From Corallincola platygyrae (GTDB taxonomy: Bacteria; Pseudomonadota; Gammaproteobacteria; Enterobacterales; Neiellaceae): a stretch of DNA of 64,000 bases. Below, piece by piece: positions 1-8,976 of this stretch. A program made the position numbers and the translations under genes. The notes under the pieces are model-generated. The model was not told the origin of the DNA, ran no database searches, and saw only the letters and a list, made by a program, of their open reading frames with translations. Location of the stretch: assembly GCF_039544265.1 (NCBI RefSeq), contig NZ_BAABLI010000006.1, positions 1 to 64,000 on the forward strand, read 5' to 3'. How positions within the stretch are numbered: the stretch's first letter is position 1; every line of letters starts with the position of its first letter.

Positions 1-272
1 AAATAGATCATGTGCATTTGGTTGTGAGGATCCCTCCGAGCCTGAGTGTGTCTGAACTGATGGGAACACTCAAAGGAAGAACAACGATAAGGTTATTTAA
101 CAAGTTTCCGTATTTAAGAAAGAAGAAACTGTGGGGTAATCACTTTTGGCAACGAGGCTACTTTGTCGATTCAGTAGGTGTAAACGAAGATATCATTCGA
201 CGGTATGTTCGATACCAGGATAAACAATCGAAAGAAGAAGAGCAGCGCCAATTACAGTTGGGAGTTAGTTAA
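1..272 (+). CDS. tnpA: IS200/IS605-family transposase TnpA, 3' part (5' end outside window)
   Basis: Y1 (single-tyrosine) HUH transposase of the IS200/IS605 type, which moves single-stranded DNA by cutting at hairpin ends. The reading frame is open to the left edge: codons from position 3 read IDHVHLVV, and HVH is the HUH metal-binding motif, so the visible GTG at 12 is not the true start. About 90 residues are visible, roughly the last 60 percent of a normal 140-150 residue TnpA. Downstream motifs fit the family: GNHFWQRGYFV, then IRRYVRYQ, whose first Tyr is the expected catalytic residue. Two perfect hairpins follow the stop. No TnpB is seen on this side. Confident in family; whether the element is intact cannot be judged. 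Confidence 0.88.
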   Translation, partial: IDHVHLVVRIPPSLSVSELMGTLKGRTTIRLFNKFPYLRKKKLWGNHFWQRGYFVDSVGVNEDIIRRYVRYQDKQSKEEEQRQLQLGVS

Positions 273-280
273 AGCAGAAA

Positions 281-299
281 GGCACCCTTATAGGGTGCC
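281..299. terminator. hairpin just after tnpA
   Basis: GGCACCCT, three-base loop, AGGGTGCC: a perfect 8-bp stem 9 bases after the tnpA stop. There is no T-run, so it may be a transcript-end or transposon-end structure rather than a classical terminator. Confidence 0.45.
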
Positions 300-307
300 C
301 AAAAGCA

Positions 308-332
308 AAGCCACCTGCTATGCAGGTGGCTT
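308..332. mobile_element. probable right-end hairpin of the IS200/IS605 element
   Basis: AGCCACCTGC, loop TAT, GCAGGTGGCT: a perfect 10-bp stem extended by one A-T pair, followed by TATTTAC. IS200/IS605 right ends carry a subterminal imperfect palindrome that TnpA binds, so this is the most likely right end, with the cleavage site within about 15 bases downstream. The exact boundary cannot be fixed without an empty site. Confidence 0.5.
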
Positions 333-345
333 ATTTACTTAAGAA

Positions 346-398
346 TGTCCCGTCCTGAAATAGATCTCCAATGTGTAAACTCATTTTAGGACGGCACA
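346..398. repeat. 53-bp inverted repeat between IS end and astB
   Basis: An 18-bp imperfect inverted repeat (TGTCCCGTCCTGAAATAG at 346-363 against the reverse complement of 381-398) flanks a 17-bp centre. The arms begin TGT and end ACA, like insertion-sequence termini, with no gene between them. It lies 13 bp after the astB stop and could alternatively work as a weak terminator for astB. Confidence 0.45.
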
Positions 399-411
399 AA
401 TGGCTTCAGCT

Positions 412-1749
412 TTAACGCTGAAACTGATAAACGCTACCCAGCTGCAAATGTTGCGTCAGTGCATCCAGCGCCTCGCGGCTTTCTAGCAGCAGGCTAGGGT
501 CAGCTAAATCGGCAAAGCTCACCTCATCCCGATAGTACTTATCAGCCCAATTGTTTAGCGTTTGGAACAACGCATCATCTATCAGGCATGACTGGTTTAC
601 TGCCGCTAGTTCTTGTTCGCTCAGGGCTACTCTAAGGCGCAAACAGGCTGGGCCACCACCGTTCTGCATGCTTTGTTTAACATCGAAATAGTGAACCTGT
701 TTAACTGGTGTGTTTCTTGTTACCAACTCATTCAGGTAGGCGTATACCCCTTCGTGCTCCTGGCATTCCGAAGGTGCAATAATAGCCATTTCGCCGCTTG
801 GCTTAGTGATTACCTGGGTGTTAAACAGGTAGGTTTTAATCGCATCTTGAACAGATACTTCGTTGCGTTTAACTTCAATGAAATGGAGCTCATTGTCGCC
901 AAATTTGGTTCTAATTTCGCTTAAAGCTGCTTCTGTGTCGGCAAATGCATCCTGATGATAAAAGAGCACGTTTCCATTGCCGACAGCGATAACGTCGTTA
1001 TGGAATACGCCTTGATCAATCACATCAGGGTTTTGTTGAATATACACAGCATTGTTTTCACCCAATTCGTGCAGGCGGGCTACTGCCTGGCAGGCTTCAA
1101 GCGTATGTCTTGCGGGAAACTTTGTAGGCGCAGGCTGAGATCTGTCAAATGCATGCTTACCGTAAACAAATAATTCAACACCAGCGGTTCCATAATCACT
1201 GCACAATCGTGTATGGTTTGCCGCGCCTTCATCGCCGAAAGCGTCATTATCTGGCAAGTGTTGGTGATGCTTAAAGTGCTTGTCTGAGGCAAACACACTT
1301 TTTAAGATGCGGCCGGTTGTTTCTGGCTCTAGTGATCGATGGAACTTATTGGCCAGGTTCGCCGGTGTAAAGTGCACTTTTTGATTTGCTGTATCAGCAC
1401 TCGGAGATACCGTGGCTGCATTTGCAGTCCACATGCTTGATGCTGAACAGCACGCACTGAGAATGGCTGGAGCCTGTTTTGCCGCTTTGGCAAGAACTTC
1501 GGCATCAGTGCCAGTAAAACCCAAGCGGCGAAGGGTGTAGATATCAGGGCGCTCTTGCGGGGCCAGAATGCCCTGAGTCATGCCCATGTCATGCAAAGCC
1601 TTCATTTTGGCTAGACCTTGCTTCACCGCAGCTCTGGGGTTTGATTTTGCACTGGCATTGGATAGCGAGGCTACATTGCCGACTGAGAGACCTGCGTAGT
1701 TATGTGTTGGCCCAACCAGGCCATCAAAATTAGCTTCAAGGTGTTTCAT
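412..1749 (-). CDS. astB: N-succinylarginine dihydrolase
   Basis: Second enzyme of the arginine succinyltransferase pathway: it hydrolyses N2-succinylarginine to N2-succinylornithine, CO2 and ammonia in the cytosol. At 445 residues it matches the family length. The N-terminus has the AstB signature FDGLVGPTHNYAGLS. GDEGAANHTR near residue 170, HNDVIAVGN near 250 and GGGPACLRLR with Cys369 match the guanidino-modifying catalytic Glu-His-Cys set. The ATG at 1749 has GGAG six bases upstream. It is usually in an astCADBE operon, but here it stands alone: topA is divergent upstream and an IS end lies downstream. Confident. Confidence 0.96.
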   Translation of the reverse strand: MKHLEANFDGLVGPTHNYAGLSVGNVASLSNASAKSNPRAAVKQGLAKMKALHDMGMTQGILAPQERPDIYTLRRLGFTGTDAEVLAKAAKQAPAILSACCSASSMWTANAATVSPSADTANQKVHFTPANLANKFHRSLEPETTGRILKSVFASDKHFKHHQHLPDNDAFGDEGAANHTRLCSDYGTAGVELFVYGKHAFDRSQPAPTKFPARHTLEACQAVARLHELGENNAVYIQQNPDVIDQGVFHNDVIAVGNGNVLFYHQDAFADTEAALSEIRTKFGDNELHFIEVKRNEVSVQDAIKTYLFNTQVITKPSGEMAIIAPSECQEHEGVYAYLNELVTRNTPVKQVHYFDVKQSMQNGGGPACLRLRVALSEQELAAVNQSCLIDDALFQTLNNWADKYYRDEVSFADLADPSLLLESREALDALTQHLQLGSVYQFQR

Positions 1750-1872
1750 CTATGCTCCGGAGTGGGGCTTTATAGTTATGTGTTAATAGCTGAGCGAACG
1801 AGTATAAATAAAAGAAGTGGCTAAACCTATGGTGATGTACGCATCAATCTCACCTATTTGTCATGTTTGATG

Positions 1873-1901
1873 TTGACAGAAATGTGTAACACAGGTTAAC
1901 C
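1873..1901 (+). promoter_or_regulatory. weak candidate promoter for topA
   Basis: TTGACA at 1873-1878 is a perfect -35 hexamer. The best -10 at 17-bp spacing is TTAACC (1896-1901), which is poor. A TATATA lies at 1905-1910 but is too far. The call rests on the -35 only. Confidence 0.28.
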
Positions 1902-1947
1902 CTCTATATATAGAAGTCCACAAGCGGACGATTGACGACAGGAAAGT

Positions 1948-4578
1948 ATGTCTAAATCACTGGTTATTGTAGAGTCGCCAGCCAAGGCGAAAACGATTAA
2001 TAAATATCTGGGCAGCCAGTTCGTGGTGAAGTCCAGTGTTGGTCATATTCGGGATCTTCCCACCAGCAGCAAAGGCAAGGCGGCGTCAGAACGTCAGTCT
2101 ACAAAAGGCCTGTCTGCTGAAGAGAAGGCAGAGCTCAAGCGAAAGAAAGATTACGCATCCTTGGTTTCCAGAATGGGGATTGACCCAGAAAAGGACTGGG
2201 ACGCGCATTACGAAGTACTTCCCGGTAAAGAGAAAGTTGTAAACGAACTCAGAAAGATTGCTAACAGCGCCGATCAAATCTATCTCGCAACGGATTTGGA
2301 CCGCGAAGGAGAAGCGATCGCGTGGCATCTTCAGGAAATCATTGGTGGGGATCCTAACCGCTACAAGCGAGTGGTATTTAATGAGATCACTAAAAACGCC
2401 ATCCAAGATGCATTTTCTCAACCGGGTGAGCTCAACATTGACCGCGTCAATGCCCAGCAGGCGCGACGTTTTCTCGATCGTGTTGTTGGCTTTATGGTTT
2501 CGCCTCTGCTGTGGAAAAAGATTTCCAGAGGCTTGTCTGCAGGCCGAGTGCAATCGGTTGCCGTGCGATTGGTTGTTGAGCGAGAGCGAGAAATTAAAGC
2601 TTTTGTTCCTGAAGAGTACTGGAACATACAAGCGGATACTTTGACCGGCAAAGGGCAGTCGTTGCTGCTGGATGCGGTAAAAGTAAGCGGTGAAAAGCTA
2701 AAGTTAACCAACAAAGCAGAAGCTGATGCTGCTCTGTCTTATCTCACTAGTGCAACGTATTCTGTTGCTGAACGAGAAGACAAGCCAACAAGCTCTCGAC
2801 CGTCAGCACCATTCATTACTTCGACATTGCAGCAAGCTGCAAGTACGCGGCTAGGTTTTGGTGTGAAAAAGACCATGACACTGGCACAGCGCCTTTATGA
2901 AGCGGGCCACATCACCTATATGCGTACTGACTCAACAAATTTGAGTCAGGAGGCTGTGTCAGCTGCAAGAGAGTTTATTGCTGAGAGCTATGGTGACGCT
3001 TACCTACCTGGTAAACCAAACAGCTATGGCAGCAAAGAGGGCGCACAAGAGGCTCACGAGGCAATACGCCCTTCTGACGTGAATAAGCCTGCTGCCGCTC
3101 TGGCTGATATGGAGAAAGACGCTGTACGCCTTTATGAGCTGATTTGGCGCCAATTTGTTGCCTGTCAGATGGTGCCGGCGAAGTACGATGCTTCAACAAT
3201 CAAAGTGACGGCCGGTAATTATGAGTTAACAGCCAAAGGTCGCACCTTACGTTTTGATGGTTGGACGAAAGTGCAACCGCCAAAGGGTAAGAAAGAAGAT
3301 ATCGTGCTACCTGACGTTGCAGTTGGCGAGACCTTGTCACTGCAGAAACTCGATCCGTCACAACACTTCACTAAGCCACCCGCTCGCTACAGTGAGGCGT
3401 CTTTGGTCAAAGAGCTGGAGAAGCGGGGGATAGGTCGTCCTTCTACCTACGCATCGATTATTTCGACCATTCAGGATCGAGGTTATGTGCGTGTTGAGCA
3501 GCGTCGTTTCTATGCCGAGAAAATGGGAGAAGTGGTCAATGATCGCTTAGTCGAAAACTTCAAAGATCTGCTGAATTACAGCTTTACTGCTGAGATGGAA
3601 GGCCGCCTTGATGAAATTGCATCAGGCGAACAAAGCTGGAAGCAAGTACTGGATACCTTCTACGACGAATTTAAGCAGCAGTTGGATAAAGCGGAGCTTC
3701 CACCCGAAGAAGGGGGAATGCGTCGCAATGCCATGGTGATGACCGATATCGACTGCCCGACCTGCTCGCGAAAGATGGGTATCCGAACCGCGTCAACAGG
3801 CGTATTTTTGGGTTGTGAAGGTTACAACCTGCCGCCTAAAGAACGTTGTACAACAACAATGAACCTAGTGTCTGGGGATGAAGCTGTTGCCATCGAGAGT
3901 GATGATGAAGCTGAAGCTCAAGCGCTGGTTCATCGTAAGCGCTGTCCGAAGTGCGGCACTTCAATGGATAGCTACCTCATCGACGAACAACGCAAGCTTC
4001 ATGTTTGCGGTAATTCGCCGATCTGTGATGGCCACGAGATTGAGCTTGGTCAGTTTAAGATTAAGGGCTATGACGGCCCTGTATTGGACTGTGACAAGTG
4101 CGGTTCTGAGATGCAACTGAAGTCAGGTCGCTTCGGTAAATACTTCGGTTGTACAAATAGCGAGTGTAAGAACACACGTAAGCTTCTTAATAGTGGCGAG
4201 CCTGCGCCACCAAAAGAGGATCCGGTGCATTTGCCTGAGCTGCCTTGTGAGAAGTCTGATGCTCACTTTGTACTCAGAGACGGGGCGGCAGGTATTTTCC
4301 TGGCTGCCAGCACTTTCCCTAAGTCCAGAGAGACACGTGCACCGTTTGTTGACGAGTTGCGTCGATTCCGAGACCGCATCTCGCCTAAGTTCCATTATCT
4401 GGCGGATGCGCCGGCAACGGATGACAAAGGAAATCGGTCATTAGTGAGATTTAGCCGCAAAACTAAGACCCAGTATGTAACCAGTGAAGTCAATGGTAAA
4501 CAAACGGGTTGGATGGCTGTCTATGAAGATGGTAAGTGGCGAGAGCAGAAGCGTTCTGCAACCAAGAAGAAAAAGTAA
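1948..4578 (+). CDS. topA: DNA topoisomerase I
   Basis: Type IA topoisomerase that relaxes negatively supercoiled DNA. It has 876 residues, close to E. coli TopA (865). The toprim domain starts at residue 3 (LVIVESPAKAKTI) and includes DLDREGEAIAWHL near 113. The catalytic tyrosine is Tyr324 in ITYMRTDST. Three four-cysteine zinc ribbons lie at about 602-640, 664-700 and 715-745, followed by a C-terminal ribbon-like domain without cysteines, as in enterobacterial TopA. AGGA precedes the ATG by seven bases. cysB lies 3.4 kb downstream, a loosened version of the E. coli topA-cysB neighbourhood. Certain. Confidence 0.98.
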   Translation: MSKSLVIVESPAKAKTINKYLGSQFVVKSSVGHIRDLPTSSKGKAASERQSTKGLSAEEKAELKRKKDYASLVSRMGIDPEKDWDAHYEVLPGKEKVVNELRKIANSADQIYLATDLDREGEAIAWHLQEIIGGDPNRYKRVVFNEITKNAIQDAFSQPGELNIDRVNAQQARRFLDRVVGFMVSPLLWKKISRGLSAGRVQSVAVRLVVEREREIKAFVPEEYWNIQADTLTGKGQSLLLDAVKVSGEKLKLTNKAEADAALSYLTSATYSVAEREDKPTSSRPSAPFITSTLQQAASTRLGFGVKKTMTLAQRLYEAGHITYMRTDSTNLSQEAVSAAREFIAESYGDAYLPGKPNSYGSKEGAQEAHEAIRPSDVNKPAAALADMEKDAVRLYELIWRQFVACQMVPAKYDASTIKVTAGNYELTAKGRTLRFDGWTKVQPPKGKKEDIVLPDVAVGETLSLQKLDPSQHFTKPPARYSEASLVKELEKRGIGRPSTYASIISTIQDRGYVRVEQRRFYAEKMGEVVNDRLVENFKDLLNYSFTAEMEGRLDEIASGEQSWKQVLDTFYDEFKQQLDKAELPPEEGGMRRNAMVMTDIDCPTCSRKMGIRTASTGVFLGCEGYNLPPKERCTTTMNLVSGDEAVAIESDDEAEAQALVHRKRCPKCGTSMDSYLIDEQRKLHVCGNSPICDGHEIELGQFKIKGYDGPVLDCDKCGSEMQLKSGRFGKYFGCTNSECKNTRKLLNSGEPAPPKEDPVHLPELPCEKSDAHFVLRDGAAGIFLAASTFPKSRETRAPFVDELRRFRDRISPKFHYLADAPATDDKGNRSLVRFSRKTKTQYVTSEVNGKQTGWMAVYEDGKWREQKRSATKKKK

Positions 4579-4584
4579 TGGATA

Positions 4585-4612
4585 GGGCAGGGTTTCCTGC
4601 CCTTTCTTTTTT
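4585..4612 (+). terminator. intrinsic terminator of topA
   Basis: GGGCAGG, four-base loop, CCTGCCC, then TTTCTTTTTT, starting six bases after the topA stop. Confidence 0.85.
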
Positions 4613-4664
4613 ACTGTACGGGACTGAATTAAAGAATCAAAGTTTTCAGCTAACTGAAGCCATT

Positions 4665-4691
4665 AAAAAAGCCAGCATCTGCTGGCTTTTT
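4665..4691. terminator. bidirectional terminator, mainly for the 4710-5477 gene
   Basis: A-run, GCCAGCA, TC, TGCTGGC, T-run. It works in both directions and ends transcription of the minus-strand gene at 4710. Confidence 0.8.
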
Positions 4692-4709
4692 ACTTCTTGA
4701 AGGAGAGGG

Positions 4710-5477
4710 TTACCACTTTTTCTTGGGTTGGAACAAAACGTCCAAGTCGTCGTGTTCTTTCTCTTTTCTCTTCGAGATCTGTTTATCGCTCTCTTGTTTC
4801 ACAGAGCTTGCTATCTCTTCCGAAAGCCTCTCTACTTCAGCGATTTTCTCTTGGATATATTGGTCCTGGCCTGTTTGGTTGTGCAGCAAGCGCTCGGCTT
4901 TATCTAACAGTTCGCGTGCAGAGCCAAACTGACGCATAGCTCTGGCTGCCAATGCACGCTTAATTGCATTTTCCAGGCTCACTTTCAACTGAATGCGATC
5001 CAGGAATTTCTCTTCTCTGGCAAACGTGCTTGGATCGACACGACCTTTGGTATGCTCGGAACGCAATACCAAGCGAAGCTTTTTCAGCGCCTGCACATAT
5101 TGCACTGCGACTTTTTCGCTATCGGGATAGTTGAAGGAGGCTTCATCTGGCTCGGAGAATTCCTTATTGATTTGTTCAATAGTGATTTCCATCGCCCTAA
5201 TGCGTTTGCTTATCTCAATGCTCTCCGTTGAAACCTCTAGCAGCGCATTGAGCGCCTCGATGTTTCGCTTGTAGAGCATTAGCGTGACGCTCTTTGTCAA
5301 AGGAAGTTTCGATGCATAACTCAGCATCTCTTCTGTCTCATCAATGATCGCCTTTTGGCGGGCCAGCTCGGCACGTCGCTCAGCTTCAACTTTCTCTTTG
5401 TGCTGTTGAATGACGTTAACGCCAATCACCAGCAGTAAGAGGATCCCTATTAAACCAAAAACTATATAGAGCGTCAT
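4710..5477 (-). CDS. membrane-anchored coiled-coil protein of unknown function
   Basis: I do not recognise a named family. The 255-residue product starts with one hydrophobic segment (residues 3-22, IVFGLIGILLLLVIGV), then a charged region rich in Glu, Lys, Arg and Ala with long predicted helices and coiled coil (about 25-60, 160-235), and ends in a very charged tail. This predicts a protein tethered to the inner membrane with a cytoplasmic helical body. It follows the histidine kinase gene by 60 bases on the same strand, so it is probably co-transcribed with the two-component pair; a structural or localisation role for that pair is only inference. Its ribosome site is weak. Confidence 0.75.
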   Translation of the reverse strand: MTLYIVFGLIGILLLLVIGVNVIQQHKEKVEAERRAELARQKAIIDETEEMLSYASKLPLTKSVTLMLYKRNIEALNALLEVSTESIEISKRIRAMEITIEQINKEFSEPDEASFNYPDSEKVAVQYVQALKKLRLVLRSEHTKGRVDPSTFAREEKFLDRIQLKVSLENAIKRALAARAMRQFGSARELLDKAERLLHNQTGQDQYIQEKIAEVERLSEEIASSVKQESDKQISKRKEKEHDDLDVLFQPKKKW

Positions 5478-5537
5478 GATCCAGCCCGATTAAAATGAGA
5501 GGGTAGTAGCCCCTCTACTTTAACTAAATTCAAATAA

Positions 5538-6236
5538 TTAGGGTAGTCTCAGGGTGAAAACACTACCACCAAGACTACTACTGTTTTTCAATTCTATGGT
5601 TCCCGTCAAATCATTGCGTCGATGTGCCGACGCAATGATCTGAGCAAAGAACAAACCCAAGCCTGTGCGGCCGGATTGCATGTTTAAATTGTCCTGCATT
5701 GAAGTATGCATCGAGAGCATCTCTTTCGGGTAACCATTGCCGTTGTCACAGATCTCAATTTCTAAAAAACCTTCGCGCTCTCTTGCGGTTATTTGAATCT
5801 GGTTCTGTGTATAGCGCATTGCGTTGACCAAAACATCATTGAGTAGTGAGGTGACAAGGTCTTGATCCACGTACCAGCAAAGATCTGGCTCGATGTCTGT
5901 TTCTACCTGAATACCGCGAGATTGAATGTAGAGTTGGTTACGCGCGACCAACTCATCGACCAGGTCTTCAATAAAAAACTCTTCAATATGCAGCGGCAGT
6001 TGTTGCCTGTCTGCGCGGTAAAGCGCGAGCAGATGTAACAGGTCACCATTCAGACGAGAAGCTTCATAGTGAAGGTTTGCCAGTTCAGGTCCGTACTTGG
6101 GGTTCTCATCGGTAATCTGCATTGCCAGCGTATCAAGCGACTGAATAAGCATACACAGGCTATTTTTCATGTCATGGACACTGGTTGCCAGGACAGAGGA
6201 GAAGTCGATCGACAGTGGCTGTTTTTTACTGCTCAT
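5538..6236 (-). CDS. small soluble sensor histidine kinase
   Basis: A 232-residue histidine kinase without sensor or membrane domain. The HisKA-like dimerisation helix carries SVHDMKNSL with His21 as likely phospho-acceptor. The HATPase_c domain occupies about 115-230, with N-box NDVLVNAMRYT, G1 DNGNGYP and G2 SGRTGLGLFFA. The ATG overlaps the stop of the response regulator gene in ATGA, so the pair is translationally coupled. Lacking an input domain, it presumably receives its signal through a partner protein. The cognate regulator is almost certainly the preceding gene. Confidence 0.88.
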   Translation of the reverse strand: MSSKKQPLSIDFSSVLATSVHDMKNSLCMLIQSLDTLAMQITDENPKYGPELANLHYEASRLNGDLLHLLALYRADRQQLPLHIEEFFIEDLVDELVARNQLYIQSRGIQVETDIEPDLCWYVDQDLVTSLLNDVLVNAMRYTQNQIQITAREREGFLEIEICDNGNGYPKEMLSMHTSMQDNLNMQSGRTGLGLFFAQIIASAHRRNDLTGTIELKNSSSLGGSVFTLRLP

Positions 6237-7825
6237 TTGGGCTCTCTTAATGCAACAAAGCGTTTGACCAATTGCTGCACTCTAGCATGACGGTTGTCAT
6301 CCTCTGGCAACTTAAGGCTTAAGTTGAGACATGCTTTGCACGCTTGTGTTTCTGTTTTAGATAAGGGCTGAAATTCAGCCTGCTTTAACAGGGCCTGCGC
6401 TAGGTTGATAGCGATTGCTAAACTAGTAGGGTGCTGTTGGCGCGCCGCGGCAAAACACTTTACAGCCTCTTTGATATGACCGTCAGAATAAAGCTTAAGC
6501 CCTAGTCTGTTGTCTGTGCAGCGCTCCTCTTCATGTTCGGTATTCTCAAGCTGTTTATTAACAGCTAACAAGGCTTCTTCATCGGACATGGCTTTGCACA
6601 ACGACTGAAACTGCGTAAGTAGCGCATCCTCCTGGACACAGTCCATATTGGAAACCAGCTCCTTTTTGAGTCGCAGATACATCTCTTTAGCGGCTTCCTT
6701 TTTGCCTTCAGCCAAAGCTGCTTCAGCTCTAACCGCCATGGTTTCCCATTGCATAAAATGACTTGCGCTGTAGAGCTTTTGGTCCTCTTTGAGCAGGCTT
6801 TGCAGTTCGTTAGCTATTTTAACTTTGGCCATGCCCTGACTGGCGTTCATCTTTTCCAGCATGGCTTTTTGCCTGAGAATGAAGTCTTCAGGGGTCTTTA
6901 AAGACGAGTTTTTAGCCTGCTTGGTCAACTGTTTCAGATAGCGCACTTTACTATCTAAATCTTGGTTTTTATCAGCGACCAATGCTGCATGACGCAGTCG
7001 TTCCAAGCTGCGAGGGCTAACATTTATCGCTTGTTGCAATGCGTCTTGAGCAGCTTGATAGTCCCCAAGATTTTCATGGGCCAAGGCTTTAAGATCCCAT
7101 GCCTGAACGGCTCTGGTATTTTCCGCTAGTATTGGCTCAACCAGTTTCAGTGCACTTTCTCCGCCTTCAGTTTCCAGTGCCACTTTAACTAGCCCCAATC
7201 TTGCCCATAGGATCGGTCTGGCTTGAACTGCAGCATCAAAGATGGTTTTCGCTTTGTCCCATTTTTCCTGGGCAATGTATATTTCTGACAGATACCTGAG
7301 TGCAGTGGCTCTCGCTTTGGGCTCTTGTTGTAACTTGAGGGCGATCGCTTCGGCTTTGGCGTAGTTAGATTCATCCAATGCTTTGAGAAGCGGGGTCAGC
7401 AACTGCTTCTTTGCCAGCAGTCTATCGATTCGGGTATGTAACGTATTCTTGGTAAACGGTTTGGTCAGATAGTCGTCAGGCCGACACTCTAATGCCCCCA
7501 TTACCATATGCAGCGAGTTTTCAGCTGATGCCATTAAATAGAGGGTGTCGTGCCTGAGGATGCCTAGTTGACTGAGTTCCTCAAGCAGCTGTTGACCATC
7601 TTTACCGTCACCCAGGTTGAAATCGGAGATGACAACGTCATGACGAAATTCACTGTAGAGCGCAAACGCATCTTCGGCATTGCTGGCCAAATCGATCTGC
7701 TTTGCTCCAAACTCTTCCAGCATTTTTCTTACGGTCAGACGAAATTCTGAGAAGTCATCAATGACTAAGAATCTGCGTTTGGCATAGCGCTGAAAATGAT
7801 CGGTCATTGAGTTGGCTGTAGCCAA
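6233..7825 (-). CDS. response regulator with C-terminal TPR repeats
   Basis: 530 residues. The N-terminal receiver domain (about 18-135) has the acidic pair VIDD, phospho-acceptor Asp68 in VISDFN and Lys in DYLTKPF. The rest is helical with TPR-like repeats (for example AVQAWDLKALAHENLGDYQAAQ near 245-265), and no DNA-binding or enzymatic output domain is seen. Such receiver-TPR proteins (VieB-like) act by protein contact. The start is TTG at 7825, chosen because GGAGAG sits six bases upstream; the internal ATG at 7807 has no ribosome site. It overlaps the downstream kinase gene by four bases. Confidence 0.87.
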   Translation of the reverse strand: MATANSMTDHFQRYAKRRFLVIDDFSEFRLTVRKMLEEFGAKQIDLASNAEDAFALYSEFRHDVVISDFNLGDGKDGQQLLEELSQLGILRHDTLYLMASAENSLHMVMGALECRPDDYLTKPFTKNTLHTRIDRLLAKKQLLTPLLKALDESNYAKAEAIALKLQQEPKARATALRYLSEIYIAQEKWDKAKTIFDAAVQARPILWARLGLVKVALETEGGESALKLVEPILAENTRAVQAWDLKALAHENLGDYQAAQDALQQAINVSPRSLERLRHAALVADKNQDLDSKVRYLKQLTKQAKNSSLKTPEDFILRQKAMLEKMNASQGMAKVKIANELQSLLKEDQKLYSASHFMQWETMAVRAEAALAEGKKEAAKEMYLRLKKELVSNMDCVQEDALLTQFQSLCKAMSDEEALLAVNKQLENTEHEEERCTDNRLGLKLYSDGHIKEAVKCFAAARQQHPTSLAIAINLAQALLKQAEFQPLSKTETQACKACLNLSLKLPEDDNRHARVQQLVKRFVALREPK

Positions 7826-8001
7826 CGGCGTCTCTCCAATCTTCTTTCTCAGCCCAAAGAATTGGCCAAACCATTGAATTGGTAAAGCAAATTCACCATT
7901 AAATGCGTGCGAGGTAACGCTTTTTCGTTAAATTAAACTGCTATTGCATATTTTATAGCTTAGAATTTTATGCAAGTGGTAACCAACAGCATCGGTGGGT
8001 G

Positions 8002-8976
8002 ATGAAACTACAGCAACTGCGATACATAGTCGAAGTGGTTAACCATAACCTAAACGTTTCCGCGACGGCGGAAAGCCTATATACCTCTCAACCCGGTATC
8101 AGCAAGCAGGTTCGAATGCTTGAGGATGAGCTGGGGATCCAGATTTTCGGCCGGAGTGGCAAACACCTGACCCATGTGACGCCTGCAGGTCAAGAGGTGA
8201 TAAATATTGCCACCAGCATTCTCTCTAAAGTTGAGAGTATCAAAGCGGTTGCCCAAGAGCACACGCAACCTGATCAAGGTGTGCTGAACATTGCTACCAC
8301 TCATACCCAGGCGCGTTATGCCTTACCCAAGGTGATTAAAGGTTTTATGGACCGGTACCCTAAGGTGTCGCTGCATATGCATCAAGGTACGCCCAGCCAG
8401 ATCAGTGAAGCGGCAGCGAAAGGGGAGGCGGATTTTGCTATCGCCACGGAAGCGCTGCACCTCTACCACGACCTAGTGATGTTGCCTTGTTATCACTGGA
8501 CCAGGAGTCTGGTGGTAAGGGCCGATCATCCGCTGGCGCAATGTGACAACCTTACGATAGAAGAACTGGCCAAGTACCCATTGGTCACTTACGTGTTTGG
8601 TTTCACCGGGCGTTCTGAGTTAGATACAGCATTTAATCAAGCCGGTATTTCTCCTCGAATTGTGTTTACAGCAACGGATGCTGATGTAATCAAGACCTAT
8701 GTGCGCTTGGGACTGGGTGTTGGTGTCATCGCTACGATGGCGGTTGATGAAAATGATGACAAGGACTTGGTGGCCCTCGACGCCAGTCATTTGTTTGAGC
8801 GCAGCACAACAATGATTGGATTCAGGAAAGGCACTTTTTTGCGAACCTATATGTATGACTTCATCGAGCGGTTTGCGCCGCATTTGACCCGGGATGCAGT
8901 GGAGCATGCCATGTTGATGCGAAGTGCTGAGGAAGTTGAAAAGCTATTTGCAGACGCAGACCTGCCGGTACTCTAG
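8002..8976 (+). CDS. cysB: LysR-type regulator CysB
   Basis: Activator of sulfate assimilation and cysteine synthesis, responding to N-acetylserine and sulfide. From ATG 8002 the protein is 324 residues, the same as E. coli CysB; a GTG immediately before it (7999) is in frame but gives an atypical N-terminus. The winged helix-turn-helix is at about 1-60 (SATAESLYTSQPGISKQVR), and the CysB-type effector domain follows (ATTHTQARYALP, TATDADVIKTYVRLGLGVG). Its stop codon shares the tetranucleotide CTAG with the stop of convergent nudL. Confident. Confidence 0.96.
   Translation: MKLQQLRYIVEVVNHNLNVSATAESLYTSQPGISKQVRMLEDELGIQIFGRSGKHLTHVTPAGQEVINIATSILSKVESIKAVAQEHTQPDQGVLNIATTHTQARYALPKVIKGFMDRYPKVSLHMHQGTPSQISEAAAKGEADFAIATEALHLYHDLVMLPCYHWTRSLVVRADHPLAQCDNLTIEELAKYPLVTYVFGFTGRSELDTAFNQAGISPRIVFTATDADVIKTYVRLGLGVGVIATMAVDENDDKDLVALDASHLFERSTTMIGFRKGTFLRTYMYDFIERFAPHLTRDAVEHAMLMRSAEEVEKLFADADLPVL

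Noticed and set aside
613..1298. Several open frames inside astB
   Set aside because: All are shadows of astB in other frames without conserved features.
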